From the NCBI GenBank assembly GCA_030587365.1, contig JAUQZE010000009.1, forward strand, positions 1 through 64,000: a DNA stretch of 64,000 nt. Direction: 5' to 3'. The position numbers were made by a program, and so were the translations under genes. The notes beneath the pieces are model-generated. The model did not search any database, was not told where the DNA came from, and saw nothing but the letters and a program-made list of their open reading frames with translations. Shown here piece by piece: positions 52,844-59,896 of this stretch (positions within the stretch are counted from its first letter, which is position 1; each line of letters opens with the position of its first letter). The DNA is from Candidatus Freyarchaeota archaeon (GTDB lineage Archaea; Asgardarchaeota; Jordiarchaeia; Jordiarchaeales; Jordiarchaeaceae).

Positions 52844-53512
52844 TTAGTATCCCCTCTCAGCATCCCGTAGAATTTTATATGTGAGAACTAGGCATTTACC
52901 TACCTTTTCACTGTTGACTAGTTCTAGGTTTACGCCTTCCGATACACGGGTGAATCCTTCGCCCTCAACTAGGGTTACTGCTTCTATTCCTCCCACTATT
53001 ACTGGGGAGATTGCGATTCTGATTTCGTCCACTAGTCCTTTGCTTAGCATTCCCCAGTTTAGATTTCCTCCTCCTTCAAGCATCAATTTCTTAACACCCA
53101 AGTCGAAGAGCTTTTCCATGAGGTTTTCCAGCTCTACATGTTCTCCGTCTCCGCAGATTAGGATTTTTGCTCCTTTTTTTTGCAGGTTAGAGATTCTTTC
53201 GGGGGAGGCTTTGCTTGTTACTGCTATGATTGTTTCGACTTCTGGTCTTACCGTGATTACTCTAGCGTTGGGGGGTGTTTTTGCTTTACTATCAACAACT
53301 ACTCTTAGGGGGCTTTTACCCTGTTTTGAGGTGAGTTTTGAGTCGTCTAAAAGAATGGTGTTAATGCCGACCATTATGGCGTCGACCTCGGATCTAAGTT
53401 TATGGACACGTTTCCAATCCTCTTCGTCAGAATAGGCGGAATCTCCTCCTCGAGTTGCTATTTTTCCATCAACACTCATGGCGGCACTAAGAATAACGTA
53501 AGGTTTTCTCAA
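52844..53512 (-). CDS. arfC: ArfC/RibD2, diaminopyrimidine-ribosyl reductase
   Basis: NADPH-dependent reduction of 2,5-diamino-6-ribosylamino-4(3H)-pyrimidinone 5'-phosphate to the ribityl form. The 222-residue single-domain reductase is the archaeal/yeast Rib7 type, without the deaminase domain of bacterial RibD. Conserved pieces are LSAAMSVDGKIATRGGDS, AIMVGINTILLDDSKLT and LMLEGGGNLNWGML. It lies between an amidohydrolase gene and arfB in the same operon. Confidence 0.93.
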   Translation of the reverse strand: MRKPYVILSAAMSVDGKIATRGGDSAYSDEEDWKRVHKLRSEVDAIMVGINTILLDDSKLTSKQGKSPLRVVVDSKAKTPPNARVITVRPEVETIIAVTSKASPERISNLQKKGAKILICGDGEHVELENLMEKLFDLGVKKLMLEGGGNLNWGMLSKGLVDEIRIAISPVIVGGIEAVTLVEGEGFTRVSEGVNLELVNSEKVGKCLVLTYKILRDAERGY

Positions 53513-53526
53513 AGTGGGGCTCCCCT

Positions 53527-54687
53527 TTAAATGCTCTCTTTTTCATAAGCCTTTCTACCATTAATATAAACAAGTTTAACATTTTCTTGCTTTGCTCTGT
53601 GAACAACTGAATGGTAAATGTTGTGGACCGGTCTCATATTGGGAGCGTCCAGATCCATAACCGCAAAGTCGGCGCTGCGTCCCTCACCTATCCATCCCGA
53701 CTCTAAGTTAAACGCATCGGCGGGGTTAACTGTAACCATTTCTATAATTTTCTTGGAGTGTAACGCGTTTTTACCATTTCTACACCGGAGTGTTTTTCCC
53801 AAAAATTCCATTTCTCTGAAAAGGTCTAAGGAGTTAGCCATAACGTTGTCGGTTCCCAAGCAAACATTCGTTCCCGCTTTTACGAGTTCCTCCACTGGGG
53901 GAAAGCCTACACCGAAGTAAGCGTTTGCACGCGGGCAGCAAACTACGCTTCTGCCCTTTAATAGCTTTATATCATCTTCATCTGCATGAGTCAAGTGCAC
54001 CAGAACATCCGCCTCTAAAACAGTTACGGCTCTCTTAACGTCTGAAAAGCCATATTTTTCGCGAGCTACTTTTCTTTCCGTCTCTGTTTCCGAAGCGTGC
54101 ACCGCGACGATTTTGTTGCTCTTCCTACATTTTTCTGAAATCTGCCTTAATTCCTCATCAGTATAGATATTTGTGGAGCTTAACCCGACTCCATCGACAA
54201 CTGGAATCAGCTCTTCCAGAACTGCTTCTTCGGTCGGTCGGCCGAGCTTTATGACCTTAACAGGTAAATCTTTTGTTGCTTCACTCAGAAGATTAATTCC
54301 TCTAAGCCCCCCTTCTCTAAAATCAATGAACGTAGATGTACATGTGGGCAGCATCTCCAAACAGGCGTCTCGGATTCCAGAAATTAACTCTTCCTCGGAA
54401 GCGTCCGCCAAAAGTCTGTGTTTTAATCCATTGGGGGGTTCAACCACTTCTTCTATGGAGTGATTGTAGCCTTTTTCCTTAGCAAAAGAGTCTCCCACAT
54501 GAGTGTGGGCGTTTATGAATGTTGGAAGTACGAGACAATCCTCAAAAACCGAATAAATGCTTGATTTCGGGGCTTTATCTGAAATCTTTTCAAAGTAACC
54601 TTCACGCGAAATTGTGATGTACACCTCTTCAAGTAGGTCTAGTTCCCTTCCCGCCAGACAGAAGTCCGCATAGATGGTGTAAGACAT
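53527..54687 (-). CDS. Amidohydrolase of the chlorohydrolase/cytosine-deaminase type in the riboflavin operon
   Basis: A metal-dependent hydrolase of 386 residues. Motifs in order: NAHTHVGDS (HxH), VAVHASETE, LVHLTHADED and CLGTDNVMAN, with the typical C-terminal composite beta domain. It looks like the Zn-dependent deaminase branch (adenosine/cytosine/guanine-type). It lies inside the riboflavin operon, 3 bases from arfA and 14 bases from arfC. It could act on a pathway intermediate (a pyrimidine deaminase or side-product hydrolase) or be an unrelated salvage enzyme; no deaminase in the pathway is otherwise unassigned, as archaea use ArfA-C for ring opening and reduction. Confidence 0.87.
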   Translation of the reverse strand: MSYTIYADFCLAGRELDLLEEVYITISREGYFEKISDKAPKSSIYSVFEDCLVLPTFINAHTHVGDSFAKEKGYNHSIEEVVEPPNGLKHRLLADASEEELISGIRDACLEMLPTCTSTFIDFREGGLRGINLLSEATKDLPVKVIKLGRPTEEAVLEELIPVVDGVGLSSTNIYTDEELRQISEKCRKSNKIVAVHASETETERKVAREKYGFSDVKRAVTVLEADVLVHLTHADEDDIKLLKGRSVVCCPRANAYFGVGFPPVEELVKAGTNVCLGTDNVMANSLDLFREMEFLGKTLRCRNGKNALHSKKIIEMVTVNPADAFNLESGWIGEGRSADFAVMDLDAPNMRPVHNIYHSVVHRAKQENVKLVYINGRKAYEKESI

Positions 54688-54690
54688 GGT

Positions 54691-55455
54691 CTAAAGCATC
54701 TCTTCCTCGTTAACAACGATTGCATCATTCGTTTTTTTTACCCTAATCAAGGAGAGACCCACATTCGCTCTGGATAAGGCATCCAAAGCATTTTTACCAA
54801 AACCAATCCCCGCCTTAAGCTTCAGATTCGTGCTAGTCTCAAACCTGTCGAATATCTCCTTGAGGGCACTCTTCTTTAAACCGTTACAAACAGCAATAAA
54901 ATTGTCCCCACCATTAAAAAAGAGGAGAGCCCCCTTATCCGCAAACATTCTCATAAGAATAGCGGTAGAGGAATAGATCACATAGGAACTCTGATAAGCC
55001 GATTCACGGTCGGTCATATTCATTGTGAACCCATTTATGTCTATATGCGCAATCTGAACATACTCCTGTCCACTATTATCATTAGAATTATGCGCAAGGA
55101 TTGACTTCCTAGTTTCGGAATGGGCACTACCAATCTCTTGAAGAACCTTTGTGGCTAACACCTGAGCTTCATAGGGAGATTCCGCGGAACCTATACCCAT
55201 ACTAATAGAAACCGGATATCTTCGAGTCACACTTCTCAGCATTACTTCGTGCTCCTTAACCGATATACCGTTGGACACAGCAAGCATATTATCAAAACGA
55301 TTAAAGAAAACTAATCCCCTCTTTAGGGCGAACAGCCTTTGAAGATCAGCGTAGAGTTCGGATTGTAATATCTGCAAATCGGACTCGCGATCCATTCCTA
55401 AGAGTTCAGTCCAAGGACCATAGTTATCAAGCTGTATTAACGTCAATTGAATCAT
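54691..55455 (-). CDS. arfA: GTP cyclohydrolase III (ArfA)
   Basis: Opens the GTP ring to give 2-amino-5-formylamino-6-ribosylaminopyrimidinone phosphate without the second hydrolysis, the first step of the archaeal pathway. The protein (254 residues) consists of two GGDEF-like halves, each with Asp-containing motifs: LIQLDNYGPWT and FFNRFDNMLAV in the first, HIDINGFTM and FFNGGDNFIAV in the second. This pair is diagnostic of MJ0145-type cyclohydrolase III. It is followed after 3 bases by the amidohydrolase. Confidence 0.95.
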   Translation of the reverse strand: MIQLTLIQLDNYGPWTELLGMDRESDLQILQSELYADLQRLFALKRGLVFFNRFDNMLAVSNGISVKEHEVMLRSVTRRYPVSISMGIGSAESPYEAQVLATKVLQEIGSAHSETRKSILAHNSNDNSGQEYVQIAHIDINGFTMNMTDRESAYQSSYVIYSSTAILMRMFADKGALLFFNGGDNFIAVCNGLKKSALKEIFDRFETSTNLKLKAGIGFGKNALDALSRANVGLSLIRVKKTNDAIVVNEEEML

Positions 55456-55490
55456 ACCATCCGCCTCTACGCAACAAAAACGATACTATT

Positions 55491-55907
55491 TTATTTAAGA
55501 CGCCGAACCATTTTCACGGCAGATTCAACGGACCTCTTCGCGTATTCCTCGATTCTTTCCGTTGCTTCCGCTCTGGTCATTCCCGGTCCGGATACGCCTA
55601 ATGAAACCGGCTTTCTGTACTCTAAAGCGAGATCCATCATTTTTCGTGCGGCATGCTGAGCCACCACTTGGTCGTGGTCGGTGTCTCCCTTAAGAACGGC
55701 ACCCAGAGTGACCACCGCATCAACCTCATCCATTTCAAGGAGCTTTTTGATAGCGAGAGGCATATCAAAAGCCCCAGGTACCTTCAACACCTTTTCCACG
55801 GTGGCTCCCAAAAACTCAGCATGATCAAGCGCTCTCTGAAGCATCAAATACGTTATATCGTAATTAAATTCTCCAACCACAATACCCAGTCTCACTTTTT
55901 CATCCAT
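55491..55907 (-). CDS. ribH: 6,7-dimethyl-8-ribityllumazine synthase (RibH)
   Basis: Condenses the ribityl-diaminopyrimidine with 3,4-dihydroxy-2-butanone 4-phosphate. At 138 residues it has the archaeal length. GVVGEFNYDIT at the N-terminus, VPGAFDMPLAIKKL in the middle and LGAVLKGDTDHDQVV with the catalytic His are all present. It lies between ribC and arfA in the operon. Confidence 0.95.
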   Translation of the reverse strand: MDEKVRLGIVVGEFNYDITYLMLQRALDHAEFLGATVEKVLKVPGAFDMPLAIKKLLEMDEVDAVVTLGAVLKGDTDHDQVVAQHAARKMMDLALEYRKPVSLGVSGPGMTRAEATERIEEYAKRSVESAVKMVRRLK

Positions 55908-55929
55908 AACAATCCCTCACATCACAATT

Positions 55930-56400
55930 TTAGAGTAGAGGTCCCACATCCGGGTGGCCCTGTCTCAACCCTTGCCCCGCATGTCTAGTTAACCACTCCC
56001 TATCAAACAACAATCTCAGCACATTTCTAGCGTGTTTTCGGGCACGGTCTTCACACATTGCTACCAGTTCTTCAGAAGTTTCCGCTTCGTCCTCATAAAC
56101 AAAGCACTCGATAATATGCTTGTTCGTCAGGATCTGTGTTCCTATTATGCCCAGTGAAGCTTGGTGTGCGCACTGCTTATCGATAGGTTCTGGTCCAGGC
56201 ATTCCGAAGGCAATAACTATTTCGCAACCATGCTCCTCAATCAGTTTTTTTGATGCCGCTGGAAGATCCTTCACACCGGGAACGGTGTACCTTACTATGT
56301 TAACCTTTGAGCTGTTTTCCTCCATCTCTTTAATTGCAACCTTAGCCATGTCGTAACGCGAAAATGTTGTGTCGGCAACACCCACATTCACTTTAGCCAT
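55930..56400 (-). CDS. ribC: Archaeal riboflavin synthase (RibC)
   Basis: Dismutates two lumazine molecules to riboflavin. This 156-residue protein is the archaeal type, a distant relative of lumazine synthase rather than bacterial RibE. VGVADTTFSRYDMAK, the VPGVKDLPAASKKL segment, GMPGPEPIDKQCAHQASLG and the signature tail AGQGLRQGHPDVGPL are typical. It overlaps the upstream ribB by 8 bases. Confidence 0.95.
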   Translation of the reverse strand: MAKVNVGVADTTFSRYDMAKVAIKEMEENSSKVNIVRYTVPGVKDLPAASKKLIEEHGCEIVIAFGMPGPEPIDKQCAHQASLGIIGTQILTNKHIIECFVYEDEAETSEELVAMCEDRARKHARNVLRLLFDREWLTRHAGQGLRQGHPDVGPLL

Positions 56401-57109
56401 GCTCAGCCCTCTTGAAATATTCTTCCATTATCTGCGCGCCGCTAACATAAACCAAATCATGCTTTTGCGCATATCTTTTCGCTTCGTTAACCGAAAGAGC
56501 CCTTTCAGTTTTTCCATCAAGCATCTCACAGAGAACCGTCACCGGATTCAATGAACCGATCTCCGCCAAGGATACAGTTAGCTCGGTGTGTCCCTGACGC
56601 TTTCTTAACAAACCATCCGTAGCCAACAAAAGATGCACATGACCAGGGGACCGGAAATTCCTACCTAATTCCTCTTTCCAATTGTTGTCACTGTTACCAA
56701 AGTATGTATTCTTCCCCAACAGTCCCAACTCTCTAATAGTTAAGGCTCTATCCTTATCGGTTACTCCCGTGAATGTCTTCCTGTGATTAATGGTCACCGA
56801 GAAAGCGGATTTCTCATCGTACGGAATATCGTTGGGAATCAATGCTTCAAGAACCCCGTAATTACTATAGCATGATTGAAACAGCTCATGGAGGAAAGGC
56901 AGTTCCCAGCGATGCCAGATCTCTGGATGCACCGCAACACAAATTAAGCCACCAGCATCTCGCCTCATCCTGAAAACATCTTCCGGTCTAACCTCCTCTG
57001 CTAACTTCACTAGATCCACTTCTTCCTCTCTGCCTTCCCTATCATACAATAAAATGAATTTTCCCTTAGCCAAACTCTTTATTGCATTGCTAATGTTTTC
57101 TGAGGGCAT
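56393..57109 (-). CDS. ribB: 3,4-dihydroxy-2-butanone 4-phosphate synthase (RibB)
   Basis: Converts ribulose 5-phosphate to 3,4-dihydroxy-2-butanone 4-phosphate plus formate. It is the first gene of the riboflavin operon. At 238 residues it is the monofunctional archaeal form. The acidic metal loop reads YDREGREEEVDLVKL near residue 25; SVTINHRKTFTGVTDKDRAL and RSPGHVHLLLATDGLL carry the remaining active-site residues, with HTELTVSL after. GuaA-type or GTP cyclohydrolase II fusion is absent. Confidence 0.95.
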   Translation of the reverse strand: MPSENISNAIKSLAKGKFILLYDREGREEEVDLVKLAEEVRPEDVFRMRRDAGGLICVAVHPEIWHRWELPFLHELFQSCYSNYGVLEALIPNDIPYDEKSAFSVTINHRKTFTGVTDKDRALTIRELGLLGKNTYFGNSDNNWKEELGRNFRSPGHVHLLLATDGLLRKRQGHTELTVSLAEIGSLNPVTVLCEMLDGKTERALSVNEAKRYAQKHDLVYVSGAQIMEEYFKRAEHG

Positions 57110-57330
57110 ATTAGGCCACCTAGATTTCTAGGGAACTACATCCATCCTAACATATAAGAGTTGCTACTAAAAAATGAGTAACATCTTCTCCCCTTCCAAC
57201 ATTCAAAAAACAACCAGAATAACAATAAAGAAAAACAATTAAAAAAGATCCCAAAAAATTGAAAAGAATGAAAAATAAAAAATGGTAGCTATTAAAAAGT
57301 TGCATTGATGTTATTTTGTGTCTTTAAACC

Positions 57331-57570
57331 TTATTCTTTTACTTCTACTTTAATCGCGTCGTTGGGGCAGACGTCTATACACTTGTTGCATGTTACGCAG
57401 AAGTTTTTGAATGAAGGCACAATCACATAGTGCTCTGGTTCTTTGTAACGCTCCCTTTCAGTTGCATACAGGACGAAAACCATACTGGGGCAAACTTCTA
57501 AACATTTTCCACAATCCTGCGGTCTGGGGCACTTCTTTTCAAGCCACTCCACAGAAACTTTAGCTGGCAT
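57331..57570 (-). CDS. Two-cluster ferredoxin-like protein (79 aa)
   Basis: A small Fe-S carrier with two cluster motifs: C14-x5-C20-x2-C23-x3-C27 and C58-x2-C61-x2-C64-x3-C68. The first is a stretched version of the ferredoxin motif. A hydrophobic insertion (MVFVLYATERERYKEPEHYV) separates them. The stop of the larger Fe-S protein upstream (57575) lies 4 bases before its start, so they are an obligate pair. It may be the partner that accepts its electrons. Confidence 0.88.
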   Translation of the reverse strand: MPAKVSVEWLEKKCPRPQDCGKCLEVCPSMVFVLYATERERYKEPEHYVIVPSFKNFCVTCNKCIDVCPNDAIKVEVKE

Positions 57571-57574
57571 ATTT

Positions 57575-58414
57575 CTACCACTCCTCTCTTAATGCTGGAA
57601 TATCCTCTCTCTGAATCAGCGTAATCGCGTCCACCGGGCACGCGCCTCTGCATACTCCGCATCCGAAGCACTTGAACTGGTTGACGTGGGCTCTGCCTAG
57701 TGTGGGCTGGATGTTTATTGCTCCGAACTGGCAGCGCATCGCACAGCTTCCGCATCCTGTACAATTGTCTACGTCTACATTTGCCACGTAGTGTCCTTTA
57801 AGGAAATGGTGAATATCGAAGTCTATTCTCGGTCTCAGGGCGATGCATTCCGGATACTGGCAATTACACATTGCGAACGCTAGTGGAAGTGGTGTTCCCG
57901 CTATTGTGTGAACCAACCCCTTTTCGTCGCACTCGTCCAAGAATTCTTGTCCCTCCTGAACGGTGAGTCTTTCCACTCCCTTTGGGGCGTGGTCTACGTA
58001 TCCCTCCACGGTCTCTCCGTGTAATCCTAACGGCATGCAGGTGTAGACTTTCTCGTTCCGGTTCATTCTGCGACAAGGGCACATAACTCGGTAAACGTCT
58101 CCGGCGACTTCGCAAATCTTTTTCGCCTCCTCCAAAGTAATTACCTGACCCATGTGACCTTCAGGGAAGACTCGTGGACCTTCGTCTTTCTGTACCATAT
58201 CTTCGATCATCTTTTTAGTCGGTTCCAGTAATTTGGGGTCGTTGAGTACGTCTGCTACCATTTTTGATGCGTCACCATAGACCTTGTCGATTAGTTTCCA
58301 GTGATCCAGCTCCCATTGTTCGTATCCTAGCTCCTTTGCCAATTTTACGGAGAGGTTTCTTTCGTTCAGATACCATCTCTTACCAGCGCCGTGTTTGTAA
58401 CAAAACTTGCACAA
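57575..58414 (-). CDS. Multi-cluster Fe-S protein with C-terminal ferredoxin domain (279 aa)
   Basis: An Fe-S protein with an N-terminal CxxC (C2, C5), internal CPCRRMNRNEKVYTC and CNCQYPEC motifs and a C-terminal double [4Fe-4S] domain (CTGCGSCAMRCQFG and CFGCGVCRGACPVD). The arrangement suggests at least three clusters. I cannot name the family. The N-terminal domain with Cys motifs of CxC and CxxC could hold a catalytic or further electron-transfer centre. It forms an operon with the 79-residue ferredoxin downstream and is transcribed away from the JAMM gene. Confidence 0.8.
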   Translation of the reverse strand: MCKFCYKHGAGKRWYLNERNLSVKLAKELGYEQWELDHWKLIDKVYGDASKMVADVLNDPKLLEPTKKMIEDMVQKDEGPRVFPEGHMGQVITLEEAKKICEVAGDVYRVMCPCRRMNRNEKVYTCMPLGLHGETVEGYVDHAPKGVERLTVQEGQEFLDECDEKGLVHTIAGTPLPLAFAMCNCQYPECIALRPRIDFDIHHFLKGHYVANVDVDNCTGCGSCAMRCQFGAINIQPTLGRAHVNQFKCFGCGVCRGACPVDAITLIQREDIPALREEW

Positions 58415-58576
58415 AAATTTTCACCTCGTGAGCGACTATAAACACCTTCGAACCTACTTTTATAAAAGCGTTATTATTCTTATATATACCCCATTTCATT
58501 GTCCTAATTTTTATATTTAACTTTTTTAATTATCCGAAAAGTAATGTTATTATTTTTTGTTAAACTAGGCATAATA

Positions 58577-59005
58577 TTATTCCACGATTTCCCATTGAAT
58601 GGGGTTCCCCTTTTTGTCATATGTGTGCAGGTCTTGATAGCTGCTGTAGGGAAATGTTACAATGATGTGTACGAAACCGAAATTAAACATGGAGTTAAGG
58701 TCCTGAGCAGAGGGTCTGCCCGAACCGGAAGGGTGTGAATGAATGCTTCCTACAATCGAGAAGTCGAATGGTAGCATGTGAGGTTGAAACTGTGCTAATC
58801 CTTTACCATAAATACTTGCTGGAGGCAAAATGATTTCGGTAATCATGCCTTCTTCTGCTCTGAGAAGGCCGATAAATTCGCGGGGATGGACATTCCTGCA
58901 AGCCTCCAGAACACCCTCCACAACCTCCTCCTTAATTCTAACTTTCAGAATCTTGTGTTCCTTGGATTCACTCCGTCCCTGAATCCTTCTCAAGAATCGA
59001 CTCAT
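58577..59005 (-). CDS. JAMM/MPN domain metalloprotease
   Basis: A 142-residue stand-alone JAMM domain. The complete zinc motif is present: E43 in PREFIGLLR, then H89-S90-H91-P with S99 and D102 in SIHSHPSGSGRPSAQDL. Members of this archaeal group remove ubiquitin-like SAMP modifiers from proteins. An N-terminal basic extension (SRFLRRIQGRSES) precedes the domain. No SAMP or E1-like gene is seen in the window. A catalytically competent motif makes an inactive scaffold unlikely. Confidence 0.9.
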   Translation of the reverse strand: MSRFLRRIQGRSESKEHKILKVRIKEEVVEGVLEACRNVHPREFIGLLRAEEGMITEIILPPASIYGKGLAQFQPHMLPFDFSIVGSIHSHPSGSGRPSAQDLNSMFNFGFVHIIVTFPYSSYQDLHTYDKKGNPIQWEIVE

Positions 59006-59387
59006 TTACAACATCTCTCTACTCGCAATCAGCGTTTATTAGAGAAATATTTTGCGGAAAAACATTTAACCTTCTAGAAATTCTTCTACTATATTGATTA
59101 CCTAGCTGATAAAAAAATATAACATTTCCCCGGTATTTTATCCATATTTTTTAGAAACGCAAAGCCTTTCAAAGGGTTTATATTCACTCTCTCAAAAATC
59201 TTAGTCAAGATAAATCTAAAATTTATAACTTATATAAGGTCCCCGAGACCAATACGCTATTATTAAAGGGATTATGGCAAAAATAAACCTTAATAATAAA
59301 GATGTTAATAGTTAAAGACAAAAAACTGTATGTTCTTTGAAAAGTAGAAACCTATTGTGTTGAAAAAGTCTAGTAGGTGAGAAAAAT
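59006..59387. promoter_or_regulatory. Upstream region of the Roadblock protein gene
   Basis: 382 AT-rich bases with no gene. TTTATAACTTATATAAGG near 59222-59238 gives a TATA-like element; AGGTGAG about 5 bases before the ATG at 59388 is the ribosome site. The side facing the JAMM gene contains its promoter. A 13-codon frame at 59274-59315 is too short to call. Confidence 0.35.
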
Positions 59388-59771
59388 ATGCCGACGAAGA
59401 GTTGGAGAAATGAACTCGAAAACCTATTAAAAACTATGGAAGATGCTGACCCTGATATAGAGTCTTCTGCCATTGTGAGAACCGATGGTCTGGTAATGGC
59501 TTCAGCTCTACCCAAAGGTGCAGATGAGGGTTTAATCGCAGCCATGAGCGCCGCTCTCCTCAACATAGGAAACCGAGCTGTAGCGGAGCTCGCCAGAGGA
59601 GAAATGGACAAGGTAATAGTGAGCGGGAGTAAGGGCGACATAATACTCAGAGGAGTAGGATCAGAAGCCGTATTATCCGCCATAACCAAACCCGGGGCCA
59701 ACCTCGGACTTCTATTAGTAGAAATGAAAAGAGCCGGAGAACGGATAATAGGTGTACTTAAACAAATGTAA
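59388..59771 (+). CDS. Roadblock/LC7 domain protein
   Basis: A 127-residue single Roadblock/LC7 domain. Helix-strand order is visible: ELENLLKTMEDADPDIESSA, then the central strand region IVRTDGLVMASALPKGAD, MSAALLNIGNRAVAEL and the last helix MKRAGERIIGVLKQM. In bacteria and Asgard archaea these proteins act as GTPase-activating or scaffolding partners for small GTPases. It is monocistronic and 7.3 kb from the GTPase pair, so a partnership is plausible but not shown by operon. Confidence 0.88.
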   Translation: MPTKSWRNELENLLKTMEDADPDIESSAIVRTDGLVMASALPKGADEGLIAAMSAALLNIGNRAVAELARGEMDKVIVSGSKGDIILRGVGSEAVLSAITKPGANLGLLLVEMKRAGERIIGVLKQM

Positions 59772-59896
59772 AAGAAAGACAACAACATGCTAAGGCGAGT
59801 CCCTTTCTCGCCCAATATTTAAGAAACCGGTTGAAACCTCCATGTGATTGGCGTAGCTCTTTCCCTCATTTTTATGCTCTCTGAAATTTTTAGGAT

